Shown one piece after another: positions 18,734-27,861 of a stretch of 64,000 nt of DNA. The notes under the pieces are model-generated. The model made no database searches and had not been told where the DNA came from. It worked only from the letters and a program-made list of their open reading frames with translations. This DNA comes from Methylopila turkensis (GTDB lineage Bacteria > Pseudomonadota > Alphaproteobacteria > Rhizobiales > Methylopilaceae): positions 372,001 through 436,000 of the forward strand of contig NZ_BSFL01000001.1 in the NCBI RefSeq assembly GCF_027922325.1, read 5' to 3'. Every line of letters starts with the position of its first letter. Within the stretch, counting starts at the first letter, position 1. The position numbers and the translations under genes were made by a program.

Positions 18734-19654
18734 GTGACCTTACTCTCCGGCGACGCCGGACCTGTTCCGGCTTCTCCGGATCCGTCGGACCGACCTGAGC
18801 ATAGGGAAATCGACGCCTCGGCGCTTGAGCGGATCGACGCCGGCGTGCGATGGTCGCTGCGGCCCGGGCCCCGCACGCGCTCTCTGGTGATCGTGTTCTC
18901 CGCCAAGCGGAAATTCGAGATGGGCGGTCAGGATTTCGGGGCGACGACCCTCGACCTGTCCGATCGCCGCGACGCTTATTACGCCGTCCGCACCTTGGCG
19001 CTGACCCGCGCGCTTCGCGACTTCATCACCGACAACGACATCCAGTCCGTTTGCTGCCTCGGCTACAGCAAGGGCGGCTTCGGATCGCTGGCGGTCAGCC
19101 GCGCGCTTGCGCAGGCCATGCCGGAGCGCGCCTTTTCGGCCTTCGCCTTCAGCCCGCAGACGCAGCTCTGGCCGGCGAACGGACGGCTGCGCTACCCGAC
19201 CTACAAGGCGTTTCTGGAAGGCCTCAGGTCGCTGGACGCGACCGAGCGCCGCCGCACGGAGACGCTTGGCGACCAGACCAAACCCGCCAATCTGCCGAAC
19301 CTCCGCTGGCTCGTGACCTACGGCGCGCGCAACCCGGTCGACGCCGGCGAGGCGCTCGCCCTGCGGGGCTCCAGCGTGGTGCTCGATCCGCTTCCGGTCA
19401 GCTTCCATGTCAGCCTGCTGTTCTACCTCGTCCAGGGCCTCGACCGGGAAGGCGTCACGGCCTACTTCCAGTCCATCCGCCGCGCGGCGCCGTCGTCCGA
19501 CGCGGACGCCGCCTTCACCCAGCTTTCCGAGAAGGCCGAGCGGACGATCGACGAGATCATGGCCATTCCACCGCGCCGCACGCTGCCGGAGATCGTCGGC
19601 TGGCTGCTGAGGGGCGAATGGCGCGGCGCGGCGGACCGGGCGCAGGCCGCCTGA
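18734..19654 (+). CDS. serine-hydrolase-like (alpha/beta-hydrolase fold) protein of unknown function
   Basis: A 306-residue soluble protein with no recognised named family. After a hydrophobic strand (RSLVIVFSAK) it has a nucleophile-elbow motif GYSKGGFGSLAVSRALA, typical of alpha/beta hydrolases (G-x-S-x-G). A late VSFHVSLLFYLV segment could supply the catalytic His. The GTG at 18734 is chosen because GGAG lies 9 bases upstream; an in-frame GTG at 18674 would add 20 unconvincing residues. There is no signal peptide. It stands alone between the EAL gene and argB. Similar domains occur in proteins linked to polysaccharide or two-domain glycosyltransferase loci, but no such genes are here. Confidence 0.6.
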   Translation: MTLLSGDAGPVPASPDPSDRPEHREIDASALERIDAGVRWSLRPGPRTRSLVIVFSAKRKFEMGGQDFGATTLDLSDRRDAYYAVRTLALTRALRDFITDNDIQSVCCLGYSKGGFGSLAVSRALAQAMPERAFSAFAFSPQTQLWPANGRLRYPTYKAFLEGLRSLDATERRRTETLGDQTKPANLPNLRWLVTYGARNPVDAGEALALRGSSVVLDPLPVSFHVSLLFYLVQGLDREGVTAYFQSIRRAAPSSDADAAFTQLSEKAERTIDEIMAIPPRRTLPEIVGWLLRGEWRGAADRAQAA

Positions 19655-19743
19655 GCGCGGGCGGGGCGCGATCCGTCATTGAGCCGTCACATCGAAGCGT
19701 CTAGAACGCGCCGGCCCGATCCCGCGTTCGCGAGGCCGCTTCC

Positions 19744-20637
19744 ATGACTGTTCCCGGCGCTCCCCACGACACCGCCCGCATCCTCGTCGAGGCGCTGCCC
19801 TACATGCAGCGCTACGACGCGGCTACGGTCGTCGTGAAATATGGCGGCCACGCCATGGGCGACGCCGAGGCCTCGCGCTGGTTCGCGCAGGACGTGGCGA
19901 TCCTCAAGGAAGTCGGCATCAACCCGATCGTCGTGCACGGCGGCGGGCCGCAGATCGGCAAGATGCTCGACCGCCTCGGCATCAAGAGCGAGTTCAAGGC
20001 CGGCCTGCGCGTCACCGACCAGGCCACCGTCGAGGTGGTCGAGATGATCCTCGCCGGCCTGATCAACAAGAACATCGTCGCCTCGATCAACGCCGAGGGC
20101 GGCCGCGCCATCGGCCTGTCCGGCAAGGACGGCGGCATGGTCTCGGCCCGCAAGGCGACCCGCACCATCATCGACCCCGAGACCCGCCTCGAGCAGACCG
20201 TCGATCTCGGCTTCGTGGGCGAGCCGGACCGCGTCGACCGCACCGTGCTCGACTGGGTGCTGAACTCCGACCTCATCCCGGTGGTCGCGCCGGTCGCCGC
20301 GGGCGCCGACGGCGCCGCGACCTACAACGTCAACGCCGACACCTTCGCCGGCGCGATCGCGGGCTCGGTCGACGCCAAGCGCCTGCTGCTGCTGACCGAC
20401 GTGCCCGGCGTGCTCGACAAGTCCGGCAAGCTGATCGAGCAGCTCTCGATCGAGGAGGCGCGCGGCCTGATCGCGGACGGCACCATCTCCGGCGGCATGA
20501 TCCCGAAGGTCGAGACCTGCATCTACGCCGTCGAGAAGGGCGTCGAGGGCGTGGTCATCCTGGACGGCAAGACGCCGCACGCCGTGCTGATCGAACTTCT
20601 GACCGACGGCGGCGCCGGAACGCTCATCACGCGGTGA
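19744..20637 (+). CDS. argB: acetylglutamate kinase
   Basis: The 297-residue amino-acid-kinase-fold enzyme phosphorylates N-acetyl-L-glutamate, the second step of arginine synthesis. Visible motifs are [10 protein letters not shown] (phosphate loop), VHGGGPQIG (substrate loop), LSGKDGGM, and the nucleotide-binding [11 protein letters not shown] and [12 protein letters not shown]. An N-terminal helix before the core is consistent with the hexameric, arginine-inhibited type. Its stop overlaps the GTG of the next small membrane gene by four bases. Confidence 0.96.
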   Translation: MTVPGAPHDTARILVEALPYMQRYDAATVVVKYGGHAMGDAEASRWFAQDVAILKEVGINPIVVHGGGPQIGKMLDRLGIKSEFKAGLRVTDQATVEVVEMILAGLINKNIVASINAEGGRAIGLSGKDGGMVSARKATRTIIDPETRLEQTVDLGFVGEPDRVDRTVLDWVLNSDLIPVVAPVAAGADGAATYNVNADTFAGAIAGSVDAKRLLLLTDVPGVLDKSGKLIEQLSIEEARGLIADGTISGGMIPKVETCIYAVEKGVEGVVILDGKTPHAVLIELLTDGGAGTLITR

Positions 20638-20960
20638 GCGAAAACATCGTCCAGTTCCGCCGCCGGCCGGAGAAGAAGCCTCCGCCGGGCCCCGCCCGCC
20701 GCGGCCTCGGCGAATTCGCCGTCGCCATGACGGTGATGGGGCTGATCTTCTACCTGCTGCCGTCGCTGTGGTCTGGCGTGCCGCGCGACCTGCTGGCCGT
20801 GATCAACCTGCTGGTCGCGGTGGTCTATGTCAGCCAGGGGCCGCGGCTCGTCGCGATCGGCTGGATCGTGCTGTCGTTCGCGCTGCTCGCGCTCACGGGC
20901 GCGCCGTCGCCGGTCTCCTACGCGCTGTCGCGGGCCTCGGACTACGCTCAGGCGCTTTAG
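20634..20960 (+). CDS. small membrane protein of unknown function
   Basis: A 108-residue protein with a basic cytosolic N-terminus (FRRRPEKKP) and three probable membrane helices (about residues 28-46, 52-68 and 74-90). The GTG start overlaps the argB stop (GTGA), so it is translationally coupled to argB. No conserved domain is recognised. The coupling is the main argument that it is a real gene. Confidence 0.6.
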   Translation: MSENIVQFRRRPEKKPPPGPARRGLGEFAVAMTVMGLIFYLLPSLWSGVPRDLLAVINLLVAVVYVSQGPRLVAIGWIVLSFALLALTGAPSPVSYALSRASDYAQAL

Positions 20961-21083
20961 GCCCCGCTCCCGACATCGAAACGCCGCATCGCAGCACGAT
21001 CATGGGTCGTTCATGAAAGCTGTGGCACTCTCGGTCGCTCGACGTCGCGTCCGGCGACAGGCCGCCCCAAGCAGCAGGCGCAC

Positions 21084-21845
21084 ATGAACGACATGCCGAA
21101 GCCCGCCTCCGTCGCCCGTCTGGCGCAGCACGCCATCGAGGCGCAGGCGAAGGGCTTCGACCATGTCGACACCTGGGTCTTCGACCTCGACAACACGCTT
21201 TACCCCGCCTCGTCGCGGCTGTTTGACCAGATCGACGACCGCATCACCTCCTACATCGCCAACCGCTACGGCATCGACGGGATTTCGGCGCGCGCCCTGC
21301 AGAAGTACTACTACCGCACCCACGGCACGACGCTGCGCGGCCTGATGGCGGAGGACGGGCTCGACCCCGCGAACTTCCTCGCCTTCGTGCACGACATCGA
21401 CCATTCGGTGCTGGAGCCGGCGCCCGACCTCGCGGCGGCGATCGCGCGGCTGCCCGGACGCCGCTTCGTGCTGACCAACGGCTCCCGCCGCCACGCGGAG
21501 AGCGTCGCGGGGCGGCTCGGCGTGCTCGACCTGTTCGAGGACGTCTACGACATCGCCGCCTCGAACTACGTGCCGAAGCCGGCGCAAGAAGCCTATGACG
21601 GCTTCTTGAAGCTGCACGGCATCGCGCCGGAACGGGCGGCGATGTTCGAGGATCTGTCGAAGAACCTCGTGGTGCCGCACGCGCTCGGCATGCGCACGGT
21701 GCTCATCGCGCCCCGCGATGGCGAGCCGGACGCGCTGGAGCGCGCGACCTCACCGGAGGATTTCACCGGCGCGCCCCATGTGGACCACGTCACCGACGAC
21801 CTCGCGGGCTTCCTGACCGCGCTGTCGATCGTCGCCGCGCGCTGA
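21084..21845 (+). CDS. HAD-family pyrimidine 5'-nucleotidase
   Basis: A 253-residue haloacid-dehalogenase phosphatase of the SDT1/pyrimidine nucleotidase type. Motif I is VFDLDNTLYP with the nucleophile Asp, motif II is FVLTNGS, motif III is the Lys in YVPKPAQEAY, and motif IV is AAMFEDLSKNL. It should dephosphorylate UMP/CMP-like nucleotides in the cytosol. The argB-nucleotidase neighbourhood is common in Hyphomicrobiales, often followed by dapD, which is not present here. An in-frame ATG three codons downstream could also serve as start. Confidence 0.88.
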   Translation: MNDMPKPASVARLAQHAIEAQAKGFDHVDTWVFDLDNTLYPASSRLFDQIDDRITSYIANRYGIDGISARALQKYYYRTHGTTLRGLMAEDGLDPANFLAFVHDIDHSVLEPAPDLAAAIARLPGRRFVLTNGSRRHAESVAGRLGVLDLFEDVYDIAASNYVPKPAQEAYDGFLKLHGIAPERAAMFEDLSKNLVVPHALGMRTVLIAPRDGEPDALERATSPEDFTGAPHVDHVTDDLAGFLTALSIVAAR

Positions 21846-21971
21846 CGGGCCGCTGCCTTAGCGCTTCGCCTTTTTGCGCAGTCGCCGCCGCTTGCCGCGG
21901 CGAAGCGCGGTCGTCATCTTCGCGGCCGCGGTCGGTTCTTGTATGCCAGCCGCCGTCCACGGAGACCGACG

Positions 21972-22970
21972 ATGGAAACGACCCTGGCGGGGCCGCCGGC
22001 CGACCATGCGCCGGCCGCGCCTCCGGGCGACGCCGAGGCGATGGTGCGCGCGGCGTGGCTCTACTTCGTCGGCGAGATGAACCAGAGCGAGATCGCCGAC
22101 CGGCTCGGCCTTTCGCGGGTGAAGGTGAACCGCCTCATCGCCGCCGCGCGGGCCGAAGGCGTCGTCCATATCCGCATCACGCACCCGTCCGTCGAGATGA
22201 TCGCGCTCGAAAACGAGCTCTGCTGCGCCTTCGGGCTCGACGCCTGCAGCGTGACGCCCGCCTCCGGACAGGAGGAGCGCGGCGAGTCCGAGATCGACAA
22301 GCGCTTCGTCGCGATCGCCGCCGCCGAAACCCTCGCCCGGGCCGTGGCCGCGAAGCCGGACGGCGTGTTCGCGCTGTCCTGGGGCACCACCATGGCCGCC
22401 GTCGCCCAGGCCTACCGCGGGCCGCGGGCTCCCCGCGCGCGCTTCGTCTCGGTGATGGGCTCGCTCACCCGCAAGGCGGCGTCGAATCCGTTCGAAGTGG
22501 TGCACCGCGTCGCCGAGCGCACCGGCGGCGAAGGCTATTTCCTCCCCGCGCCCTATCTCGCCGACACGATCGCGGACCGAGATGTGCTCGTGGCTCAACG
22601 CACGGTGCGCACCGCCCTCGATCTCGCGAACGCCGCCGACGTCGCCATGTCCGGCGTGACCGAGGCGACGCTGGAAAGCTTCCTTGTGACGCAGAAGCTG
22701 ATCACGGAGGGTGAGCTGCGCGACGCCCGCGCGGCGGGCTCGGTCGGCTCCTTCGCCGGCCTGTTCTTTGACGCCGAGGGAGCCTTCGTCGACTGCGACG
22801 TCAACCGGCGCCGGGTCGGCGTGCCGGGCGACACCTTCCGCAGCCGCTGCACCATCGGCGTCGCGTCAGGCCGCCTCAAGACCGAGAGCGTGCGGGCGGC
22901 GCTGAAGGGCCGCATCTTCCGCCATCTCATCACCGACGAGACCATCGCCCGCGGCCTGCTGCACCGCTGA
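21972..22970 (+). CDS. SorC/DeoR-type sugar-binding transcriptional regulator
   Basis: A 332-residue regulator. The N-terminal helix-turn-helix is YFVGEMNQSEIADRLGLSRVKVNRLI (shown here only as the segment at residues 31-56), followed by a C-terminal sugar-phosphate-binding domain of the SorC type, with FALSWGTTMAAVA and the late GVASGRLKTESVRAAL. Such proteins bind phosphorylated sugars and control catabolic operons. GGAG lies 7 bases before the ATG. No sugar transport or catabolic genes adjoin it, so its target is elsewhere or it regulates a distant locus. Confidence 0.85.
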   Translation: METTLAGPPADHAPAAPPGDAEAMVRAAWLYFVGEMNQSEIADRLGLSRVKVNRLIAAARAEGVVHIRITHPSVEMIALENELCCAFGLDACSVTPASGQEERGESEIDKRFVAIAAAETLARAVAAKPDGVFALSWGTTMAAVAQAYRGPRAPRARFVSVMGSLTRKAASNPFEVVHRVAERTGGEGYFLPAPYLADTIADRDVLVAQRTVRTALDLANAADVAMSGVTEATLESFLVTQKLITEGELRDARAAGSVGSFAGLFFDAEGAFVDCDVNRRRVGVPGDTFRSRCTIGVASGRLKTESVRAALKGRIFRHLITDETIARGLLHR

Positions 22971-22974
22971 CGCC

Positions 22975-23256
22975 TCACCAGCCTCCGTAATAGGGACCGA
23001 AACGGCCGTAGCGCGGCTCGAGGTCGTCCAGACGGCGGCTACGCTCGCGGCGCCGTTCGACGTCGAGCGTCATGCGGCAGTTGGCGAAGGCCTCGGTGCC
23101 GGGCTTCATGCCGTAACCGCGGCAGCGGGCCATGTCCTCCGCGGCGAGCTGCGCCGGGTCGGTCGCGCAGCCGGCAAGCCCGACGCAGGCGGCGAGAAGC
23201 GCGGCGGCGCCCAGAGGCCTTGGCCAGAGGCGGCGCGTATCGTGAGTCTTGGCCAT
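22975..23256 (-). CDS. small lipoprotein of unknown function
   Basis: A 93-residue protein with a type II signal peptide ending in the lipobox LAGC (lipid-attached Cys near residue 30). The mature part is short, helical and charged (AAEDMARCRGYGMKPGTEAFANCRM, then an Arg-rich stretch), with two further Cys about 17 residues apart. GGAG lies about 10 bases before the ATG. The GYGMKPGTEAFANC pattern recurs in many small rhizobial lipoproteins of unknown role. It is convergent with the SorC gene, with stops only four bases apart. Confidence 0.75.
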   Translation of the reverse strand: MAKTHDTRRLWPRPLGAAALLAACVGLAGCATDPAQLAAEDMARCRGYGMKPGTEAFANCRMTLDVERRRERSRRLDDLEPRYGRFGPYYGGW

Positions 23257-23442
23257 GCCCGTTCTCCATCGCGACCGTGGCTTCGTCCGCCACGGTCGCG
23301 TCGCCGAAAGATGTGGCGTCGGAGCGTCGATGGGAGACGCGATCCGTCCCCCATGAAGGATAGGCCGCAGGCGCCTCAGAGGGCATGATCCGGCCGCCGG
23401 CCCGTTGCGCCGGCCCACGAAAAGACATCCGGGAGAACGCCC

Positions 23443-24096
23443 ATGGCCTCACTCTACTTCAACGACCATCGCCGCCTGCAGGAGGAGTTCGGCTCCGTCA
23501 AGCTCGCGACCCTGCTCGACGAGAAGCACGCCCATGACGAGCTCACCGAGGACGAACGCGCCTTCATCGAGCAGCGCGACTTCTTCTTCCTGTCGACCGT
23601 CGATCCGGACGGCATGCCGACGGTGTCCTACAAGGGCGGCCCCGTCGGCCTGGTGCGGGCGCTCGACGGTCGCACGCTGGCCTTTCCCGGCTTCGACGGC
23701 AACGGCATGTTTCTTTCGATGGGCAACATCGAGGGCCAGGGCAAGGTCGGCCTGCTGTTCATGGACTTCGAGACCCCACACCGCCTGCGCGTGCAGGGCG
23801 TCGCGCGCATGCTGCGGGACGACCCGCTGATGGCGGGCTGGACGGAGGCGAAATACGTGGTGCGGATCGACGTGACGAAGGCGTGGGTGAACTGTCCGCG
23901 CTACATCCACACCTACGAGCGCAAGGCGCCGTCGCGCTACGTGCCGCGGCCGGACCGGCCGACGCCGCTCGCGGTCTGGAAGCGGCTCGACATGGTTCAG
24001 GACGTGATCTCGGACGACGACCGCGCCCGCGCCGAGCGGGAGGGCGTCATCGATCCGCAGACCTACGGCGGCAAGCTGATGCGCGGCGAGGCCTGA
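23443..24096 (+). CDS. pyridoxamine 5'-phosphate oxidase-like FMN-binding protein
   Basis: A 217-residue split-barrel flavoprotein. The FMN-binding strands FFFLSTVDPDGMPTVSYKGG and LSMGNIEGQGKVGLLF are clear, with the family C-terminal CPRYIHTYERKAPSRYVPR segment. These proteins reduce or bind FMN or F420 and often act in detoxification; they are not true PdxH enzymes. A terminal charged helix (about 185-217) may form the dimer. It lies between the lipoprotein and galE without overlap, so it is probably a single transcription unit. Confidence 0.85.
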   Translation: MASLYFNDHRRLQEEFGSVKLATLLDEKHAHDELTEDERAFIEQRDFFFLSTVDPDGMPTVSYKGGPVGLVRALDGRTLAFPGFDGNGMFLSMGNIEGQGKVGLLFMDFETPHRLRVQGVARMLRDDPLMAGWTEAKYVVRIDVTKAWVNCPRYIHTYERKAPSRYVPRPDRPTPLAVWKRLDMVQDVISDDDRARAEREGVIDPQTYGGKLMRGEA

Positions 24097-24192
24097 GCGG
24101 CTCGAAGCAAGGGCGCCGCGCAACCAAACGCAAAGGGTTCCGCGCGTAAGCTCGCGCCAGGAAACGCGTTCCGAACGCGAAAGGGTCGTCTC

Positions 24193-25212
24193 ATGACGGT
24201 GCTGATCACCGGCGGCGCAGGATACATCGGCGCGCACATGGTGCTCGCGATGCGCGAGCAGGGCCGGAGCGTCGTCGTGCTGGACGATCTCTCGACTGGC
24301 GCGCGCGACGCGCTGCCCTCGGACGTTCCGCTCGTGGTGGGCGACGTCGGCGACGAGGCGCTCGTGCTGCGGACCATCGCCCAGCACGGCGTGACCGCGG
24401 TCGCCCATTTCGCCGCGAAGATCGTGGTGCCGGACTCGGTCCGGGATCCGCTCGGAACCTACCTCGCCAACACGGGCAAGACCCGCAACCTGCTGTCCGC
24501 GGTGGTCGCGGCCGGCGTGAAGCGCTTCATCTTCTCGTCGACCGCCGCCGTCTACGGCCTGCTGCCGCCGACGCCGACGCCGGAGCACGCGCCGGTCGCC
24601 CCGGCCTCGCCGTACGGAACCTCTAAGCTCATGTCGGAGTGGATCCTGCGCGACGCCGCCGCCGCGCACGGGCTGTCCTACGTCGTGCTGCGCTACTTCA
24701 ACGTGGCGGGCGCCGATCCCGCGATGCGCACGGGCCAGCGCGCCGCGGGCGCCAGCAACCTGATCACGCTCGCCACCCGCGCCGCGCTCGGCCTTCGGGC
24801 GGGTCTCGACATTCTAGGGACCGACCTGCCGACGCCCGACGGCACCGGCGTCCGGGACTACATCCACGTGGCCGACCTCGCGGCGGCGCATGTGGCCGCG
24901 CTCGACTATCTCGCGGACGGCGGCCCGAGCGTGACGCTAAACTGCGGCTACGGCCGCGGCTTCTCGGTGCGCGAGGTGGTGGCCGCGGTGAACCGCGCGG
25001 CGGGCATCGAGATCGCCACTCGGGAGGCGCCCCGGCGGCCCGGCGATCCGTTCGTGTCCGTGGCGGACGCCCGGCATATCCGCGACCGGCTCGACTGGAC
25101 GCCGAAGCTGGACGATCTCGACCTCATCGTCCGCCACGCGCTGGAATGGGAACGGCGCTACTGGATCGGATCGGCCGAACGGCAGGCCGAGATCAGACGC
25201 CTAGCGAGCTGA
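24193..25212 (+). CDS. galE: UDP-glucose 4-epimerase
   Basis: A 339-residue short-chain dehydrogenase-fold epimerase interconverting UDP-glucose and UDP-galactose with bound NAD. The Rossmann motif GGAGYIGAHM is at residues 7-16, the catalytic Ser-Thr in FIFSSTAAVYG, the YxxxK pair in SPYGTSKLMSE, and the substrate site in VLRYFNVAGADP and YIHVADLAAAH. The GSNT/AGPSNLI region matches GalE over other SDR epimerases. It probably supplies UDP-Gal for surface polysaccharides. It ends 124 bases before a strong palindromic hairpin. Confidence 0.92.
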   Translation: MTVLITGGAGYIGAHMVLAMREQGRSVVVLDDLSTGARDALPSDVPLVVGDVGDEALVLRTIAQHGVTAVAHFAAKIVVPDSVRDPLGTYLANTGKTRNLLSAVVAAGVKRFIFSSTAAVYGLLPPTPTPEHAPVAPASPYGTSKLMSEWILRDAAAAHGLSYVVLRYFNVAGADPAMRTGQRAAGASNLITLATRAALGLRAGLDILGTDLPTPDGTGVRDYIHVADLAAAHVAALDYLADGGPSVTLNCGYGRGFSVREVVAAVNRAAGIEIATREAPRRPGDPFVSVADARHIRDRLDWTPKLDDLDLIVRHALEWERRYWIGSAERQAEIRRLAS

Positions 25213-25336
25213 TCCCTCTCTACGCCGCTCAAATCTGCAGGATCGGCGCCGGCGTCGTGCCCGAAGGCCCGATTAGCGTTGTCGCCGACCGCGCTCCGCC
25301 TGCTTGCGCGTCGCCATTCAGCCTACCGAAACGACG

Positions 25337-25368
25337 CATCCCCGGCGTCTGGCCAGACGCCGGGGATG
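25337..25368. terminator. perfect 32-base palindrome between convergent genes
   Basis: A 16-bp arm, starting CATCCCCGGCGTCTGG, is followed immediately by its exact reverse complement. It lies between galE (forward) and the 53-residue membrane gene (reverse), so it can act as a bidirectional terminator. No U-run follows in either direction. It abuts a partial copy of the CGTCAT repeat family. Confidence 0.6.
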
Positions 25369-25393
25369 GATGGTCCGTTCAAGCCGGACCGAT
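25366..25393. repeat. partial CGTCAT-family repeat
   Basis: GGTCCG and CGGACC arms flanking TTCAAGC match the first hairpin of the element at 30327-30413 (ATGGTCCGGCTTGACCGGACC) in reverse orientation. Only this segment is recognisable. Confidence 0.5.
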
Positions 25394-25425
25394 ACGCCGC
25401 ATTGATTGGTGCGAAGCGCCTTCGC

Positions 25426-25587
25426 TCAAAACACCGCGAGATACTTCAGCAGCGAGATGATGCCGATGATGATGACGATGATGCGGATGATCTGCTTGGC
25501 CCGACCGTCGATCGGCAGCATGCCGACCAGATAAAGCACCAGGAAGATCACCAGAACGGTGATCAGAATACCGATCAGTGGGGACAT
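25426..25587 (-). CDS. 53-residue two-helix membrane protein (Thivi_2564-like)
   Basis: Translation gives a protein starting MSPLIGILITVLVIFLVLYL, with a short polar turn (PIDGRAKQIIR) and a second helix ending LLKYLAVF. Two hydrophobic helices joined by a basic turn match the small Thivi_2564-type membrane proteins. AAGGA lies about 10 bases upstream of the ATG. Expression and role are unknown; the strong hydrophobicity and good ribosome site argue that it is real. Confidence 0.65.
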   Translation of the reverse strand: MSPLIGILITVLVIFLVLYLVGMLPIDGRAKQIIRIIVIIIGIISLLKYLAVF

Positions 25588-25713
25588 GTCTCGTCATCCT
25601 TGTGCGGCGAGAAAGAAACGCGGCCGACGGTCACGCTCCGGCCCGCTCCGCGTTTTACGCGCCGTCGCGATGTGAAAACGCACGTGCGCGTGATCGGTTC
25701 CGGGGAAATGCGT

Positions 25714-26646
25714 TCAGCCCGGCTTCCGCGCCGTCAGCAAAAGGGAGGCCCCCTCGTCGTCCGCGGCGCGCGGCGCGCCCCTGAGCGTCCACATCGCGTA
25801 GCCCGCGAGAAAGCCGACCGCGCTCGCCGCGTGCCACGACCAGGCGTGCCGGTAGCGGCGGTCCGCGCATTTGATCGGCGAGCAGCGCGCGATCCAGTAG
25901 ACGATCGCGTCCACGTCCGACCACGGCGCCTGCTCGACGCGAGCGTCGACGAGGCCAGCGCGCTCCGCCGCCGCGCGCAGCGCAGCCTCCGTCCACCAGC
26001 TCAGATGGTGGGGCGTGGCGTTAATCAGGTAGTTCGGGATGCGGGCGCCGGCGGAGGGCACGTGCGGCACGCCGACGATGACCCGCCCGCCTGGCCGGAC
26101 CGCCGCCGCCATGCCCCGCAGCATCGCGAGCGGGCGCTCCACATGCTCGAGCACCTGGAACGCGCAGGCGACGTCATAGGCCCCGGCGTTCGCCGCGAGA
26201 TGGCCGTCGAGGGTCTCGGCGAGGACGTAAGGCGGCCGGTCCGCGCCGCCATAGGGCTCCAGTCCCACATAGTCCGCGTGCGGGACCGAGGCGCGGAAGG
26301 CGCCGAAGCCGCAGCCGACGTCGAGCACCCGGTCTCCCGACGCGACGCTCTGCGCCGCCATGGCGAACTCGGCCTTCGGGCCCTTGCCGCGATGGCGGTC
26401 GAGCCGCATGCGGGCGTAGACGCGGTCGTAGAAGGCGGCGTCGCCCGCGGTCATCGGATCGAAGAAGTGCAGCCCGGTCGGCGATTCCCAGAGCCCGAAG
26501 CGGGTCGCGCCGCGGAAGCTCGGCCGCACGTCGACCCGGAACTCGTAGCGCCAGAGATCGGCGAGCAGCTCCGCGCTCACCCATTGCACGAGCCGCGACG
26601 CGGGCTCGCCGGTGACCGGACAGGGCGGACGGCGCGTTCGGCTCAC
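25714..26646 (-). CDS. class I SAM-dependent methyltransferase
   Basis: A 310-residue methyltransferase. Motif I is RVLDVGCGFGAF (near residue 110), motif II lies around YDVACAFQVLEHVERPLAMLR and motif III is RPGGRVIVGVPH. The N-terminal PCPVTGEPASRLV recalls the Cys-pair region seen in methyltransferases of sugar or surface-polysaccharide pathways. The last 60 residues contain a weakly hydrophobic stretch (SAVGFLAGYAMWTLRG) that could be membrane-associated. It faces galE across the small membrane gene, which fits a surface-glycan role, though the substrate is unknown. Confidence 0.82.
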   Translation of the reverse strand: MSRTRRPPCPVTGEPASRLVQWVSAELLADLWRYEFRVDVRPSFRGATRFGLWESPTGLHFFDPMTAGDAAFYDRVYARMRLDRHRGKGPKAEFAMAAQSVASGDRVLDVGCGFGAFRASVPHADYVGLEPYGGADRPPYVLAETLDGHLAANAGAYDVACAFQVLEHVERPLAMLRGMAAAVRPGGRVIVGVPHVPSAGARIPNYLINATPHHLSWWTEAALRAAAERAGLVDARVEQAPWSDVDAIVYWIARCSPIKCADRRYRHAWSWHAASAVGFLAGYAMWTLRGAPRAADDEGASLLLTARKPG

Positions 26647-26801
26647 GATCGGCGGCTCTGCTTTCGCCTCAGGCGTCGGGCGGATGACCTGTGATCGCCC
26701 GCCGCGACCGCCGGATCAAGCGCGCGGCCGCCACTGGACGCCGGCGCGGGGCGCGCCAGAACCACGCAGGACCTTCCCCGACGCCCTCAAGGAGCCGCGG
26801 C

Positions 26802-27200
26802 ATGAACCTGCCCACGCTGTCGACGCCCACCCGCCGCCAGGCCGAGACCTTCGCCACCGCGCTCGGCTGGGTCTCGCTCGGGCTCGCCGCGGTGGAGCTC
26901 GCAGCGCCGGGCGCGCTGGCGCGTCGGTTGGGGCTGTCGAAGAACCACCAGTTCCTGAAAGGGTTCGGCGCGCGGGAGCTCGCGACCGGCGCGGGCCTCT
27001 TCGGCTGGCGGCGCGGCCGCGGCAAGCGCGTTTGGATCTGGGCGCGCGTCGCCGGGGACGCCATGGACGTCGCCGCCCTCGCCCCGGCGCTCAGCCGCGA
27101 CAACCCCAAGCGCGCCGCGGCCTTCGCGGCGCTTGGCGTGATCGCGGCCGTCACCGTGATCGACGTGCTCTGCGCCAAAGCGCTCGACGACGAGCTGTAG
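26802..27200 (+). CDS. small membrane protein of unknown function
   Basis: A 132-residue protein with three hydrophobic helices (around ALGWVSLGLAAVELAAPGAL, LATGAGLFGW and AALGVIAAVTVIDVL) and basic loops. GGAG lies seven bases before the ATG at 26802; a longer in-frame version from 26691 has an implausible Arg-rich leader. The layout resembles the membrane module that precedes cyclase/dehydrase-type domains in some proteins, but here it stands alone. Confidence 0.6.
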   Translation: MNLPTLSTPTRRQAETFATALGWVSLGLAAVELAAPGALARRLGLSKNHQFLKGFGARELATGAGLFGWRRGRGKRVWIWARVAGDAMDVAALAPALSRDNPKRAAAFAALGVIAAVTVIDVLCAKALDDEL

Positions 27201-27234
27201 CCCCTCGTTCATCCCGGAACGAGAATACGCGGAC

Positions 27235-27358
27235 GCCCCCTCACCCGGATGACTTTGTCATCCGACCTCTCCCCCCCGGGGAGAGGTAAGGAAGGGGGCG
27301 CGGGTCTTCACCTCTCCCCGCCGGGGAGAGGTCGGCCCGAAGGGCCAGGTGAGGGAGC
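27235..27358. repeat. dispersed palindromic repeat, CTCTCCCC family
   Basis: Contains GCCCCCTCACCCGGATGACTT at its left end, two GACCTCTCCCC / GGGGAGAGGT hairpins and a GGTGAGGGAGCG right end, so the ends are inverted relative to each other. It is related to 11981-12118 and 30235-30288. It fills the gap between the small membrane gene and the convergent DUF1348 gene. Confidence 0.75.
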
Positions 27359-27366
27359 GCCCCGCC

Positions 27367-27831
27367 TCAGAGGCCGAGATCGCTCAGCGACGGGTGGTCG
27401 TCCGGCCGGCGGCCCAGCGGCCAGTGGTACTTGCGCTCGCTCTCGGCGATCGGGTGGTCGTTGATGCTCGCAATCCGCCGGCGCATCAGCCCGTGCTCGT
27501 CGAACTCCCAGTTCTCGTTGCCGTAGCTGCGGAACCAGTGGCCGCTGTCGTCGCGCCACTCATAGGCGAAGCGCACCGCGATGCGGTTCTCATGCCAGGC
27601 CCAAACCTCCTTGATCAGTCGGTAGTCGAGCTCGCGCGCCCACTTGCGGGCGAGGAACGCCTCGATCGCGTCGCGGCCTGTTAGAAACTCCGCCCGGTTC
27701 CGCCACGTGCTGTCGACCGTGTAGGCCTGCGCCACCCGGGCGGGTTCGCGCGTGTTCCAGGCGTCTTCCGCCATCCGCGCCTTCTGCGCGGCGGTCTCGG
27801 CGGTGAAAGGCGGCAGCGGCGGACGGCTCAT
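27367..27831 (-). CDS. DUF1348 / NTF2-like protein
   Basis: A 154-residue protein of the nuclear-transport-factor-2-like fold, DUF1348 subgroup. Typical segments are [31 protein letters not shown] and [23 protein letters not shown]2-like proteins form cone-shaped barrels that act as small enzymes or binding modules; the activity of this subgroup is not known to me. The start at 27831 follows a weak ribosome site. Its promoter region, shared divergently with the DUF983 gene, contains an inverted repeat matching one at the MocR regulator gene. Confidence 0.8.
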   Translation of the reverse strand: MSRPPLPPFTAETAAQKARMAEDAWNTREPARVAQAYTVDSTWRNRAEFLTGRDAIEAFLARKWARELDYRLIKEVWAWHENRIAVRFAYEWRDDSGHWFRSYGNENWEFDEHGLMRRRIASINDHPIAESERKYHWPLGRRPDDHPSLSDLGL

Positions 27832-27861
27832 CGGGGTCTCCCGTTTGCGAGGACAGAAAAA

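Noticed and set aside
21858-21917. 19-codon highly basic minus-strand frame (11 of 19 residues Lys/Arg)
   Set aside because: The peptide is striking, but there is no good ribosome site, it is very short, and it may be chance GC-rich sequence. It would need conservation or translation data.
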